Below, one piece after another: positions 34,245 to 44,418 of a stretch of 64,000 bases of DNA. The notes below the pieces were generated by a model. That model made no database searches and had not been told where the DNA came from. It saw nothing but the letters and a program-made list of their open reading frames with translations. A program made the translations under genes and the position numbers. Source of the stretch: Pedobacter steynii (GTDB lineage Bacteria; Bacteroidota; Bacteroidia; Sphingobacteriales; Sphingobacteriaceae); contig NZ_FNGY01000003.1 in NCBI RefSeq assembly GCF_900103665.1, positions 682,001 through 746,000 of the forward strand. The letters are read 5' to 3'. Numbering within the stretch: position 1 is the first letter of the stretch; every line of letters begins with the position of its first letter.

Positions 34245-37200
34245 ATGAATAAATTCATTAAGACCGTCATCGGCTTCTCCCTAAAAAATAAATACTTCAT
34301 ATTCTTTGCCACTTTTATTTTAATCCTGGCAGGATATCTCAGTTTTAAGCATACCACGATTGAGGCTTTTCCGGATGTAACCAATACCAATATTACCATT
34401 ATCACCCAATGGCCGGGCCGAAGTGCCGAAGAAGTGGAAAAGTTTGTGAGCAGACCTTTGGAAATTGCCATGAACCCAACTGAAAAAAAAACCAGCATCC
34501 GTTCTTCTTCCTTATTCGGGTTATCTATTGTCAAAATCACTTTTGAGGACGATGTAGACTATGCTGCTGCAAGAGTCCAGGTGAACAATCATATTGCTGA
34601 AGCAGATTTACCTGAGGGCCTAAAGCCGGAGGTACAGCCACCCTATGGGCCCACAGGAGAGATCTTCAGGTATACTTTGAGCAGTGACAAGAAATCGGTC
34701 AGAGAGTTAAAAACCCTGCAGGACTGGGTGATCCAGCGGGAGCTCTTGTCTGTGCCCGGCATTGCGGATGTAGTGAGTTTTGGGGGAGAGGTAAAGACCT
34801 ACCAGATCACCGTGGATCCTCAGAAAGCCATCCAATATGGTGTGAGCGCAGCAGAATTATTTGAAGCTGTCTCCAAAAGCAACATCAATGTCGGCGGAGA
34901 TGTGATTGTACAAAGCGGACAGGCCTATGTGGTCCGCGGAATCGGAATCCTGAACAATATTGATGAAATCAGAAATGTGGTAGTGGATAACTTTAACGGT
35001 ACTCCGGTATACGTTAAAACCATTGCAGATGTCGCAGAGTCGGCCCTACCGAGATTAGGACAGGTAGGCCGCGATCACGATCCCGATGTGGTGGAAGGGA
35101 TCGTGGTCATGCGCAAAGGAGAAAATCCAAGCGAGGTGATCAGTAAACTTAAGGAAAAGATCAAGGAGGTAAATGAAACCATTTTACCACCCGATGTAAA
35201 GATCAATCCTTTTTACGACCGGGAAGACCTGGTCAACTATGCCACACATACCGTGATGGGCAATATGATGGAAGGGATCATTTTCGTGACCCTGATTGTA
35301 TTCCTGTTTATGGCCGACTGGCGTACGACATTAATTGTATCCATCATTATTCCACTGGCACTGCTTTTTGCATTCATCTGCCTAAAACTGAAGGGCATGT
35401 CGGCCAATCTGCTCTCCATGGGAGCGATTGACTTTGGAATTATTATCGATGGGGCGGTGGTCATGGTCGAGGGCATATTTGTGGCCCTTGACCATAAAGC
35501 CAAAAAAGTAGGCATGGAGAAATTCAATGGACTAAGTAAACTCGGACTGATCAAAAAGGCATGCTTAGAAAACGGAAAGGGAATTTTCTTCGCCAAGCTG
35601 ATCATCATCACCGGATTGCTGCCCATCTTTACTTTTGAAAAGGTAGAAGGAAAAATGTTCTCTCCCCTGGCCTGGACGTTGAGCTTTGCCCTATTGGGCG
35701 CTCTGCTCCTCACCTTTACTCTCGTGCCGGCGATGGCAAGTGTCTTGTTGCGGAAAAATGTAAGAGAGAAACACAACATCTTTTTGGAATTCCTGACCAA
35801 ACATGTAATTCGTTTCTTTGATGCCTGCTTTAAATTCAGGAAACTGGCTTTCGGAGTGTCTATGGTGGTTTTGGTGCTCGGCTTGTTCAGCTTCAAATTC
35901 CTGGGAACGGAGTTCCTCCCAACCCTGGATGAAGGCTCGATCTATGTGCGGGCAACAGGTCCATTGAGCATCTCGCTGGATGAAACAAAAAAACTGTCCA
36001 ATGACATCAGAAAGATCTTTTTAAGTTTTGAAGAAGTGAAACAGGTGATGTCGCAGACCGGAAGACCTAACGATGGGACCGATGCCACCGGCTTTTACAA
36101 TATGGAATTCCATGTAGACATCTATCCAAAAAAGGAATGGAAGCGAAAGGAGACCAAAGAACAGCTGATTGAGCGGATGCAGGAAAAGTTAAAAAGCTTT
36201 CCGGGCATCAGCCTGAATTTCTCCCAGCCCATCTCGGACAATGTGGAGGAAGCCGTTTCAGGCGTTAAAGGTTCTATTGTAGTTAAGCTCTTTGGCAACG
36301 ACTTCAAATTCATAGAGAAAGAAGAAAAAAAGATAGAAAAAATCCTGAAAACGGTAGAGGGTATCGAAGATTTAGGAATTCTAAGGAATCTTGGTCAGCC
36401 GGAATTACAGATCAATCTGGATCAAAAGAAAATGGCTTTATATGGGGTGAGCACTGCCGATGCGAATGCGGTGATTGAAATGGCCATCGGCGGTAAAGCA
36501 GCTACCCAGATTTATGAAGGAGAAAGGAAGTTCGACCTGATCATCCGTTATCCGGAAGATTTCAGAAAAGATGAAAGTTCTATCGCCAAACTCAGGATCC
36601 CGACCCTTGCCGGTGCAAAGGTTCCATTGGGAGAGATTGCCAGTATCAGAAAGATCACCGGACCAAGCATGATCTACCGCGATAAGCACCAGCGGTATGG
36701 GGCCATTAAATTCTCCATCAGGGGAAGAGACATGGGCAGTGTAATTGCCGAAGCTCAGGCTAAAGTAAAAGCAGAGATCAAATTACCTAAAGAATATAAA
36801 ATGGAATGGGCAGGAGATTTTGAAAATCAGCAAAGGGCAACCAGCAGGTTATCACAAGCCGTTCCCATCAGCTTGCTCCTGATCTTCTTTATCCTGTTTG
36901 TATTATTTGGAAACATCAAAGATTCCTTACTCGTACTGAACAATGTACCTTTTGCAATGGTGGGCGGAATGCTGGCAATCCTGGCTACGGGAATTAATTT
37001 TAACATCTCTGCCGGGATTGGTTTCATTGCCTTGTTTGGGATTTGCGTACAGAACGGGGTGATCCTGATCACCAGATTTAAGAGCAACATTACGGAGCTG
37101 AAACATCGGCCGGAATGGAGCTTTGCAGATGCGATCAAAGATGGTGTAGCGAGTAGAATGCGTCCGGTAATCATGACCGCGCTGATGGCTGCCATTGGTC

Positions 37201-37379
37201 TTATGCCCGCAGCTTTATCTACGGGAATAGGTTCTGAAGCCTCCAAACCTTTAGCGATTGTTGTGATTGGGGGATTGATTACCAATACTTTATTCAACCT
37301 TTTCGTCTACCCGATTGTGTTTTACTGGGCCTATCAGAAAAAAGTGAATCATTTACAATCGGCGATCTCAGAGATTTAA
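34245..37379 (+). CDS. heavy-metal efflux RND transporter (CusA/CzcA family)
   Basis: 1044 residues with the twelve-helix RND layout: TM1 (about 13-31), a large periplasmic porter domain, TM2-6 (about 340-510), a second porter domain, and TM8-12 (about 870-1030). The HME-type signature in TM4 reads DFGIIIDGAVVMVE with Asp396 first, the proton-relay region diagnostic of metal pumps rather than drug pumps. The N-terminal FKHTTIEAFPDVTNTNITII and GRSAEEVEKFVSRPLE are also typical. It exports divalent or monovalent metal ions to outside the cell through the adaptor and TolC proteins encoded just upstream. It is the last gene of the operon and is followed by a hairpin. Confidence 0.96.
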   Translation: MNKFIKTVIGFSLKNKYFIFFATFILILAGYLSFKHTTIEAFPDVTNTNITIITQWPGRSAEEVEKFVSRPLEIAMNPTEKKTSIRSSSLFGLSIVKITFEDDVDYAAARVQVNNHIAEADLPEGLKPEVQPPYGPTGEIFRYTLSSDKKSVRELKTLQDWVIQRELLSVPGIADVVSFGGEVKTYQITVDPQKAIQYGVSAAELFEAVSKSNINVGGDVIVQSGQAYVVRGIGILNNIDEIRNVVVDNFNGTPVYVKTIADVAESALPRLGQVGRDHDPDVVEGIVVMRKGENPSEVISKLKEKIKEVNETILPPDVKINPFYDREDLVNYATHTVMGNMMEGIIFVTLIVFLFMADWRTTLIVSIIIPLALLFAFICLKLKGMSANLLSMGAIDFGIIIDGAVVMVEGIFVALDHKAKKVGMEKFNGLSKLGLIKKACLENGKGIFFAKLIIITGLLPIFTFEKVEGKMFSPLAWTLSFALLGALLLTFTLVPAMASVLLRKNVREKHNIFLEFLTKHVIRFFDACFKFRKLAFGVSMVVLVLGLFSFKFLGTEFLPTLDEGSIYVRATGPLSISLDETKKLSNDIRKIFLSFEEVKQVMSQTGRPNDGTDATGFYNMEFHVDIYPKKEWKRKETKEQLIERMQEKLKSFPGISLNFSQPISDNVEEAVSGVKGSIVVKLFGNDFKFIEKEEKKIEKILKTVEGIEDLGILRNLGQPELQINLDQKKMALYGVSTADANAVIEMAIGGKAATQIYEGERKFDLIIRYPEDFRKDESSIAKLRIPTLAGAKVPLGEIASIRKITGPSMIYRDKHQRYGAIKFSIRGRDMGSVIAEAQAKVKAEIKLPKEYKMEWAGDFENQQRATSRLSQAVPISLLLIFFILFVLFGNIKDSLLVLNNVPFAMVGGMLAILATGINFNISAGIGFIALFGICVQNGVILITRFKSNITELKHRPEWSFADAIKDGVASRMRPVIMTALMAAIGLMPAALSTGIGSEASKPLAIVVIGGLITNTLFNLFVYPIVFYWAYQKKVNHLQSAISEI

Positions 37380-37389
37380 AGACTCATAG

Positions 37390-37427
37390 ATACATAGATA
37401 TATCAACATCTTGATACATCTATGTAT
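37390..37427. terminator. bidirectional hairpin terminator
   Basis: 17-bp arms (37390-37406 and 37411-37427, one mismatch) with a CATC loop, between the convergent RND pump and fucosidase genes. The stem is AT-rich, so termination strength is uncertain. Confidence 0.65.
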
Positions 37428-37439
37428 TTGTTGCAATGC

Positions 37440-38861
37440 CTATAAGTCCGGTGCCTTATACACTGCTATTTCCGACAGCACCGGACAGGCATTTGCCTCC
37501 AGTACATTGATTCTGATCTTAGTCGTTTTTATCGTTGCAAAAGAAAGGATCCTTTTATGACCTATCGTAGTTTGCGTTAATAAAGGTTTAAATTCTTTAC
37601 CATTCAGATATTCCACAGAGAAGGATTTGATGCGTTGCCCCAGGGCAATGTATTCCTGAAGAACGATACGGTTCAATTCAGTTGCCTTTCCAAGGTCTAT
37701 CGTTAAAGTCGCTGTTTTTACCTGATCTGATGTTGCCCAGTAAGTATTGGTCTTTCCATCCGTCAGGTTTTGCGCAAGGAACTGTTTCCCTGTTCTTGTA
37801 TTACTGGCCAGTACTTTTTTTCCCTTCGCAAGGTTCGTTTTAAAGCTTGCATCAATGGCTTTTCTAAATTCCATTAACCGTGTGGAATCGGTTGGATGAA
37901 TTAAGCCATCGCGGTCTACCGGAACGTTTAACAACAGGTTACTGTTGCGGCCTACTGAACTTTCATAAATAGACATCAGCTCTTCCAGAGTTTTCACTTT
38001 ATCGTCTGTTGAAGCACTGTAAAACCATCCTGGTCTGATGGACACATCTACCTCTGCAGGAATCCAGTATTTACCATTTTCATTTCCGGTGTTCAACACT
38101 GCCGATGCAGGCGCCGCAGCTCCTACACCAAATCCGTCTGTATTCAATGTTGCCCAATTGGTTTCTCCGGCAATACCTCTTTCATTTCCCATCCAGCGGA
38201 CATCAGGACCAATATCACTGAAAATCACTGCTTGTGGATTATGGGTGCGGACCACGCTGTTAAACAACTTAAAGTCATAGGCCTGATCTTTCTCATTGGC
38301 GCCTTTGGCGCCATCAAACCATTGTTCAAAAACAGGTCCATACTGGGTATGTACTTCTTTCAGGGTATTGGCAAAGATCTGATTGTATTCTGGCGTACCA
38401 TACTTGGGATGGTTGCGGTCCCATGGCGATAAGTAGACGCCAAACTTCAACCCATATTCTTTACAGGCGGCAGAAAGTTCTTTCAAAACATCTCCTTTCC
38501 CGTCTTTCCAAGCACTTTCCCTTACGGTATGCGTGCTGTACTTACTTGGGAACAGGCAAAAACCATCGTGATGTTTCGCGGTAATGATAATGGCTTTCAT
38601 CCCAGCTGCTTTAGCCGTGCGTGCCCACTGACGGGCATCCAGTTTTTTAGGGTTAAAGATTTTAGGATCTTCATCCCCATGTCCCCATTCTTTATCGGTA
38701 AAAGTATTGGGCCCGAAATGGATGAACATATAATATTCCATGTCCTGCCAGGCCAGTTGGTTTTTGTTTGGGATTGCACCAAATGGTGCGGGTGCCTTTT
38801 GTGCAAACCCACCTGTGGTTAGCAAAAAGGAAAACAATAAAGGCATTGATAACTTCTTCAT
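37440..38861 (-). CDS. alpha-L-fucosidase, GH29, with discoidin-like C-terminal domain
   Basis: 473 residues with a signal peptide (MKKLSMPLLFSFLLTTGGFA). The GH29 barrel carries YYMFIHFGPNTFTDKEWG, AKHHDGFCLFPSKYS at about 95-109 and FEQWFDGAKG with Asp183 as the expected nucleophile. An F5/8-type C (discoidin/CBM32-like) sandwich makes up about residues 350-470 (KVLASNTRTGKQFLAQNLTD, YWATSDQVKTATLTIDLGKA). This layout is that of GH29 subfamily B-like enzymes, which prefer branched fucosides. It stands alone, 20 kb from the PUL fucosidase, with no SusCD pair beside it, so its link to that PUL is only a suggestion. Confidence 0.92.
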   Translation of the reverse strand: MKKLSMPLLFSFLLTTGGFAQKAPAPFGAIPNKNQLAWQDMEYYMFIHFGPNTFTDKEWGHGDEDPKIFNPKKLDARQWARTAKAAGMKAIIITAKHHDGFCLFPSKYSTHTVRESAWKDGKGDVLKELSAACKEYGLKFGVYLSPWDRNHPKYGTPEYNQIFANTLKEVHTQYGPVFEQWFDGAKGANEKDQAYDFKLFNSVVRTHNPQAVIFSDIGPDVRWMGNERGIAGETNWATLNTDGFGVGAAAPASAVLNTGNENGKYWIPAEVDVSIRPGWFYSASTDDKVKTLEELMSIYESSVGRNSNLLLNVPVDRDGLIHPTDSTRLMEFRKAIDASFKTNLAKGKKVLASNTRTGKQFLAQNLTDGKTNTYWATSDQVKTATLTIDLGKATELNRIVLQEYIALGQRIKSFSVEYLNGKEFKPLLTQTTIGHKRILSFATIKTTKIRINVLEANACPVLSEIAVYKAPDL

Positions 38862-39034
38862 ACAATAAAGGTTCGTTTGTGGTTAGCATTTGAGTTTTAA
38901 AATTGCAACATATTAGCCATCGGAAATTCATTTCTTTTGTCATTAAACTAAATGATTTTGGCGCCATGCTGATTTAAACACAAACACAATGCGACTTTGT
39001 TTGTTGTTATATCTGCAAACTAAATCAGCCAAAG

Positions 39035-39280
39035 ATGAAAAACTTACATCCGGATGAATTTGAGATCATGGTTACTTTAGATGGGACAGATACTCAAATT
39101 ACGGTAAAACCAGATGAGACCAGCGATGGAGCTCCATACTTTATCTGCGACCTGTCGGGCAATACCATCACGCAATTGAGAGAAGAAGCCGATGGCAGCT
39201 GGGAGCAGCTCTGGGGGAAACTGGACCATCATGCGGTCACACTAATCGGAAAGGCAATTAAATACAAACTAACGATATGA
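39035..39280 (+). CDS. small protein of unknown function paired with an SRPBCC protein
   Basis: 81 residues, no signal peptide or membrane span. It is acidic, with strands such as EIMVTLDGTDTQITVKPDE and APYFICDLSGNTITQLREEA, and ends in LIGKAIKYKLTI. No family is recognised with confidence. Its stop overlaps the next start by 4 bp (ATGA), so the two genes are translationally coupled and may work together. Confidence 0.75.
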   Translation: MKNLHPDEFEIMVTLDGTDTQITVKPDETSDGAPYFICDLSGNTITQLREEADGSWEQLWGKLDHHAVTLIGKAIKYKLTI

Positions 39281-39966
39281 ACACACACCTGAAACTAAGG
39301 TCTGGCAGGTTCTCTATTGAGAAGCACCAGTATGAAAACATTGGATGGTCGGAACGGATGGTTTCCATGTTTTTGAGTGGCGCTTTGATTAGCTGGGGAT
39401 TAAGAAAACCATCTAAGGTTAAGTTTTTATACGGTGCCTACATGGCTTACCGTGCGGCTACAGGAAGGTGTCTGCTATATGAACAGCTGGGTATAGATGC
39501 CAAAAGGCCCCGTGCAGTAAACATCAGAGGTGAATTTGTGATTGAAAAACCAGCTTCAGAGGTCTATACCTATTGGCGAAACCTGAATAACCTTCCGGGA
39601 AGCATCAGGCATTTATTAGACGTCAAGGTAATCGATGAAAATCTATCCCACTGGAAATCCAATGTCATGGGCAGTTTATTCTCTATTGACTGGGATGCAG
39701 AAATCGTAAAGGACGAACCCGGGCATTTCATCGGCTGGCAATCCTCTGCAGGGGCTTTGATCCATCATGTAGGAAAAGTAGAGTTTACACCTGGGCCTGA
39801 TGGGCAGAGTACCGTTTTAAAAGTAACCCTTTCCTACCGTCCTCCTGCAGGTGGTGTAGGCATTGGCCTCGCTAAACTCATGAACCCTTATCTGGAAGGC
39901 TTATTAAAGAAAGAAATAAAAAGCTTCAAGCATACCATTGAAAACAAAACCCCTGTATACACTTAA
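39277..39966 (+). CDS. DUF2892-like membrane segment fused to an SRPBCC (cyclase/dehydrase-type) domain
   Basis: 229 residues. Residues about 20-75 (ERMVSMFLSGALISWGLRKP, KFLYGAYMAYRAATGRCLLY) form two short hydrophobic segments like those of DUF2892/YgaP-type anchors. From about residue 85 a START/SRPBCC ligand-binding fold follows (IRGEFVIEKPASEVYTYWRN, GHFIGWQSSAGALIHHVGKV, STVLKVTLSYRPPAGGVG). Proteins of this layout are common in Bacteroidota and are often annotated as cyclase/dehydrase, but no ligand or activity is known for them. It is coupled to the 81-residue gene upstream and converges on the LytTR regulator gene. Confidence 0.82.
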   Translation: MNTHLKLRSGRFSIEKHQYENIGWSERMVSMFLSGALISWGLRKPSKVKFLYGAYMAYRAATGRCLLYEQLGIDAKRPRAVNIRGEFVIEKPASEVYTYWRNLNNLPGSIRHLLDVKVIDENLSHWKSNVMGSLFSIDWDAEIVKDEPGHFIGWQSSAGALIHHVGKVEFTPGPDGQSTVLKVTLSYRPPAGGVGIGLAKLMNPYLEGLLKKEIKSFKHTIENKTPVYT

Positions 39967-39972
39967 AATCAG

Positions 39973-40707
39973 CTATTTTGTTTCGCGGATTACTTTAAAA
40001 AACTCTTCCCTATAGGTTTCACCTACCGGAATGATGTTCTCTTTAATAAAGATGGAGTTGCCATCTATCATCCGGATTTTATCTATAGCCACAATGTAAG
40101 ATTTGTGAACACGGTAGAACCTGCTTTTAGGCAGGTAAAGTTCCATTTCCCTTAACGTTAAATAAGTGATGATGCGTTCCTCAGCAGTAAAAACAGAGAT
40201 ATAGTTTTTCAATCCTTCGATATACAGAATGTCATCATAACTGACTTTGATAAACTTATTCTTGCTTTCTCCTTTGATAAACATGTAATCCGTTCCCGCA
40301 GTTGGCATCTGAAGTAAGGCGATATTTTCAGCGTCTGCAACCGGAACAGGCGGATGAAATAAAAGTTCTGCTTTTTGAACCGCTTTATAGAAACGTTCAA
40401 AAGAGATGGGTTTCAGGAGGTAATCAATCACATTGTGTTCAAATCCATCCAATGCATATTCAGGATAAGCGGTGGTGAGAATAACTTTACATTTATGTCC
40501 GCAGATCTTCAAAAATTGAATTCCCGTCAATTCAGGCATCTGTATGTCCAGAAAGACCAGGTCCACTTTACCCTCCTGCACCATCGTCAGCGCTTCAAAT
40601 GCATTGGTCGTTGTTGCAATCAGTTCCAAAAATGGCAATTTACGAATATGCGTGGCTAGTATCTCTGAGGCGTAAGCCTCGTCATCAACGGCAATACAAC
40701 GAATCAT
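39973..40707 (-). CDS. LytTR-family response regulator
   Basis: 244 residues. Receiver domain with acidic pocket DDE (8-10), phospho-acceptor Asp54 (LVFLDIQMPELTG) and Lys in LLKPISF. The C-terminal LytTR DNA-binding domain (about 140-240) contains MFIKGESKNKFIKVSYDDIL, YIEGLKNYISVFT and FYRVHKSYIVAIDKI. It lies 48 bp after its kinase gene and is surely its partner. Its target is unknown. The divergent TonB-dependent outer-membrane gene 201 bp beyond the kinase is the nearest candidate. Confidence 0.95.
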   Translation of the reverse strand: MIRCIAVDDEAYASEILATHIRKLPFLELIATTTNAFEALTMVQEGKVDLVFLDIQMPELTGIQFLKICGHKCKVILTTAYPEYALDGFEHNVIDYLLKPISFERFYKAVQKAELLFHPPVPVADAENIALLQMPTAGTDYMFIKGESKNKFIKVSYDDILYIEGLKNYISVFTAEERIITYLTLREMELYLPKSRFYRVHKSYIVAIDKIRMIDGNSIFIKENIIPVGETYREEFFKVIRETK

Positions 40708-40755
40708 TGGTTATTTTTTTGTAATGGTAAAATATTCATTAAATATAGAGAATAA

Positions 40756-41769
40756 CTACAGTTCAATTCTCAGGTTGACCTGGTAGGATTTCCCATCATT
40801 CTGTATTTCCAAATCATGTTTACCCGGATAAATCAGATACAATCTTCGCTGTACATTCATCAAACCAATCCCACTGGAATGATCTTTCTGGTTCTGGTTA
40901 ATCTTATTAAAAAGGGTCACCTTCAGCTCCTGCCGGATCACTTTAATCTGTATTCGGACCGGATGATCCGGATCGTTCAGCACCCCATGCTTAAAGGCAT
41001 TTTCTAAAAAAGAGATGAGTAACAATGGCGCCATACGCTGCTGCTCAGTAACTCCTTCGACCTCAAAGTTGACGTAGAAAAGCGGGTCAAAGCGCATTCG
41101 AAATAACTCCACATAACTTTCAAGATAATCGACTTCTTTCAGTAAACTGACCTTGCCATCGGGACTTTCAGTCAGGGTATAACGCATCAGGTCAGAAAGC
41201 CTGATGACCGCTTCTGCCAGTTTATCGGAAACCGGAAGGGCAAGGGAATAGATATAATTCAGCGTATTGTATAGAAAATGAGGATTAATCTGAGATTTAA
41301 GGAATGACAGTTCCGCTTTTTCGGCTTCCACTCTGAGCTGCTGGTTCATTTTCTCATTTCTGAAGGCATTCTGGGTACTCCAAACCGCAGCTGCAATGAC
41401 GATATAAGAAGTCCCGTAATATATATTGTCCAGGATATAGTAAAAGGTGGTCGTATCTTTACCATAATTACCAAATCCAAAAAAATGTCGGTTTAGCACT
41501 TCTTCCAGCAGGTAACGTAGAGAAATAAACACAACCATGGTGAACACAACCCCGCCAATCAACTGTGGAACTTTTGATTTGCGGAGATAACAGGGGTATA
41601 CCCAGAGGTAGCAGATATAAAATTCCAGGATATGTAAAAAATTCATAGTTACATCAAAATGCCATACCCCGTCGTGCCAATTGTTATTGATGATATCGCC
41701 TATGGAATAATAACCCAACAAAAGCGTCCAGCAAAGTATATGTATGAGCACCTGCTTTTTTATATTCAT
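40756..41769 (-). CDS. LytS-like sensor histidine kinase
   Basis: 337 residues. Four predicted membrane helices (about 8-25, 42-60, 73-95, 115-137) precede a His_kinase domain with the LytS/YehU-type motif LKSQINPHFLYNTLNYIYSL, in which the His of NPHF is the expected phosphorylated residue. A HATPase with LENAFKHGV and GIGLMNVQRRL follows. There is no periplasmic sensor of any size, so the signal is probably sensed within the membrane. The downstream gene encodes the LytTR regulator. Confidence 0.93.
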   Translation of the reverse strand: MNIKKQVLIHILCWTLLLGYYSIGDIINNNWHDGVWHFDVTMNFLHILEFYICYLWVYPCYLRKSKVPQLIGGVVFTMVVFISLRYLLEEVLNRHFFGFGNYGKDTTTFYYILDNIYYGTSYIVIAAAVWSTQNAFRNEKMNQQLRVEAEKAELSFLKSQINPHFLYNTLNYIYSLALPVSDKLAEAVIRLSDLMRYTLTESPDGKVSLLKEVDYLESYVELFRMRFDPLFYVNFEVEGVTEQQRMAPLLLISFLENAFKHGVLNDPDHPVRIQIKVIRQELKVTLFNKINQNQKDHSSGIGLMNVQRRLYLIYPGKHDLEIQNDGKSYQVNLRIEL

Positions 41770-41970
41770 GCCATAAAACTAATCAAAGTCATTGTTTCTT
41801 TTATTTTTCTTATCCCAACCCCATCCTTAATTACGCAAGACCTGTCTTTTGGCGGACGAATACCGCTTTACAAGATTCAAACGGTTTGCATAATATTTCG
41901 GCGGGTTGGGATCATTTAATTTAAGAATCCGCGCATATTGATTCCATTTGAGCAAACAATTCAAACAAAC

Positions 41971-44388
41971 ATGCGTACTCATTTAAAATTCTTCTTTCCC
42001 TTTTTTTTCTTATTACTGATCAAGGCCAGTGCCTTTAGTCAAACTACAAAGCTAAGCGGCAGCGTTCTTAGCTCAACAGATGGCAAAGCCGTTGAATTTG
42101 CCTCCGTTGCATTGATACAGTTGCCGGATTCCACAAGAGCAGGACTTGGCATGAGCAATGAAAAAGGAGTATTTTCATTTGAAAACATCAAACCAGGAAC
42201 TTACCTCGTTAAAGTGATTGCAGTAGGTTATGAAAGAACTCAAAGTAAAACTTTTGACGTTGGCAACATCGCGATGGTATTGCCTGCGCTGAAATTAACC
42301 GGTTCAGTAAAGACCTTAAAAGAAGTAGGGATCACTGCTAAAACACCTTTAATTGAACAACTCGCAGACCGTACGGTTCTGAATGTAGAGCAGATGAATA
42401 CGGCAGGAGACAATGCATTGGATGTGTTAAAAAGAGCGCCTGGGATTAAGCTCGATAAAGATGACAACATCATCCTCAAGGGCAAAAGCGGTGTAAATGT
42501 CATGATAGATGGCAAGATGAGCTATATGTCTGGACTGGAACTGAGTACCTATCTGAAATCTTTACCCGGCTCCGTGATGAGTAAGGTGGAACTGATTTCT
42601 AACCCTCCTTCCTCTTTTGATGCTGCCGGATCTGCCGGAATCATCAACATCAAGTTGAAAAGAAACAAGCTACAGGGCTTTAACGGAACCGCAAATATCG
42701 GCGCAGGATATGGCGAATATGGAAAAGGATATGGTGGTACCAATTTGAATTACAACATTGGAAAAATCAGCACCTATGCCCGGTTCAGTTATGGCTATTA
42801 CAATTCCTTTAACCGGCTAACCATGAACCGTAAGATTGGAGATGAACAATTCAACCAGCTCAATTTCTGGCATCCGATTACCAAAAGCAGTAATTATTCA
42901 GCAGGAGCAGATTATTTTATTAACGACAGGCATACCGTTGGCGTGTTATGGAAAGGCTCAGCGGCTCCCTATACGACGAACAGTGAGAGCCGTTCCGTGA
43001 ATTACAATGCGGCAAAACAACAAATGGGAAGTGTGTATTCTCAAAACCCACAGGACAATACCGCCGGGAATTATGCGATTAACCTGAACTATCGCTTTAA
43101 AATAGACACTGCAGGCAGAGAACTTGGTTTTGATCTCGATCAGGTCAACTATGACAATTCCAGAACTGAGCAATATTTTAACAGTTATTTTGACGCTGCA
43201 GGAAGCCGTATCGGAGAAGTCATCAATCTCAGAAACAAAGGATTTGGTGACGTGAACATCTATGCGGTTAAAATAGATTATGTGCATCCCTTCTCAAAAA
43301 CACTTAAAGCAGAAGCTGGCTATAAAAGCAGCTGGGTAAAGACCAATAGTGATGTCAGTTTCGATTCCCTAAAAACATCCAATTGGGTAAATGATCCCAA
43401 GCGCACCAATCAATTTGTTTACCGGGAGAACATCAATGCCCTTTATTTATCCTTCAGCCAATCCTTTAAGCAGCTGGAGCTGAAAGCGGGATTGCGGGCA
43501 GAGCAAACACTTGGAAAAGGAGCTTCTTCCGGTACCCAGGAAAAGATAGACCGTAGATACTGGCAGCTATTCCCTACTCTTTTCGCTTCCTGGAAGGTCA
43601 ATGCAAACCATCAGATTCAGGGAAGTTTTGCCCGCCGCATCAACCGCCCATCCTACTCAGATTTAAATCCATTTGCGACCTATTCCGACCCTTACACGGC
43701 TTTAAAAGGAAATCCACTCCTGCTGCCTTCATTTTCCAACAATATTGAGCTCAACTACCACATCAAAAGTTTCCGGGTGATTACGCTTAGTTATGCTAAA
43801 AGTACAGATGTGATCTCTCCTGTAATTTATCAAAACGACCAGACCAAGGAAAGCATCAGTGTAGATGAAAACCTTGGCAGGGCGCAAAACCTATACCTCG
43901 CTATCGGAAGCCCTTTTGATCTGACAAAATGGTGGAACAACAATACCGAGGTATCTTTTGCCTATGATGACGTAAAATCGGCAGTACAGGGCGGAAGCTA
44001 TAACAGCCATAAATTCAACTGGTCGATGAACACGGAACAGACCTTCAACCTCCCCAAAGACCTCCAGCTGGCCTATACCTTCTATTACGGTTCCCCTTCT
44101 GTATCCGGATTATTTAGGTCGCTGGAGTATTATGGAATGAATGTTTCTGCCAGAAAAACATTTATGAACAAAAAAGCAACGGTTAGTTTAAAGCTCAATG
44201 ATGTTTTTGATACCTCTAAGTTCAGGAGCCAGCTGCGTTATAGCAATGTGGATACCTATTGGCAAAATCAGTGGGAAAGCCGCAAGATTAACCTGACTTT
44301 GAACTACAAATTTGGCAATATGAAAGTCAAAAATGCCAGAACAAGAACTACCGGCACGGCCGATGAAGAAAGCAGGGTTAAGAATTAA
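41971..44388 (+). CDS. TonB-dependent outer-membrane beta-barrel protein
   Basis: 805 residues from the ATG at 41971, which opens straight into a signal peptide (cut near SAFS-QTTK). A carboxypeptidase-regulatory-like domain (LSGSVLSSTDGKAVEFASVA) is followed by a plug (ALDVLKRAPGIKLDKDDNII, KVELISNPPSSFDAAGSAGI) and a barrel of the outer-membrane-beta-barrel family (PF14905-type), with YWQLFPTLFASWKVN and RRINRPSYSDLNPF. No SusD partner is present, so it is not a glycan pair. Members may take up peptides, siderophores or unknown ligands. It is divergent from the LytS/LytTR system, which may control it. A strong hairpin follows the stop. Confidence 0.9.
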   Translation: MRTHLKFFFPFFFLLLIKASAFSQTTKLSGSVLSSTDGKAVEFASVALIQLPDSTRAGLGMSNEKGVFSFENIKPGTYLVKVIAVGYERTQSKTFDVGNIAMVLPALKLTGSVKTLKEVGITAKTPLIEQLADRTVLNVEQMNTAGDNALDVLKRAPGIKLDKDDNIILKGKSGVNVMIDGKMSYMSGLELSTYLKSLPGSVMSKVELISNPPSSFDAAGSAGIINIKLKRNKLQGFNGTANIGAGYGEYGKGYGGTNLNYNIGKISTYARFSYGYYNSFNRLTMNRKIGDEQFNQLNFWHPITKSSNYSAGADYFINDRHTVGVLWKGSAAPYTTNSESRSVNYNAAKQQMGSVYSQNPQDNTAGNYAINLNYRFKIDTAGRELGFDLDQVNYDNSRTEQYFNSYFDAAGSRIGEVINLRNKGFGDVNIYAVKIDYVHPFSKTLKAEAGYKSSWVKTNSDVSFDSLKTSNWVNDPKRTNQFVYRENINALYLSFSQSFKQLELKAGLRAEQTLGKGASSGTQEKIDRRYWQLFPTLFASWKVNANHQIQGSFARRINRPSYSDLNPFATYSDPYTALKGNPLLLPSFSNNIELNYHIKSFRVITLSYAKSTDVISPVIYQNDQTKESISVDENLGRAQNLYLAIGSPFDLTKWWNNNTEVSFAYDDVKSAVQGGSYNSHKFNWSMNTEQTFNLPKDLQLAYTFYYGSPSVSGLFRSLEYYGMNVSARKTFMNKKATVSLKLNDVFDTSKFRSQLRYSNVDTYWQNQWESRKINLTLNYKFGNMKVKNARTRTTGTADEESRVKN

Positions 44389-44418
44389 CGCCCGGTAATC
44401 TATTTGTTTTTAAAACGA

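Noticed and set aside
35237..35896. 219-codon minus-strand ORF inside the RND pump gene
   Set aside because: It is antisense to conserved transmembrane motifs of the pump and rich in Ser, Lys and Met from reverse reading, so it is a shadow.
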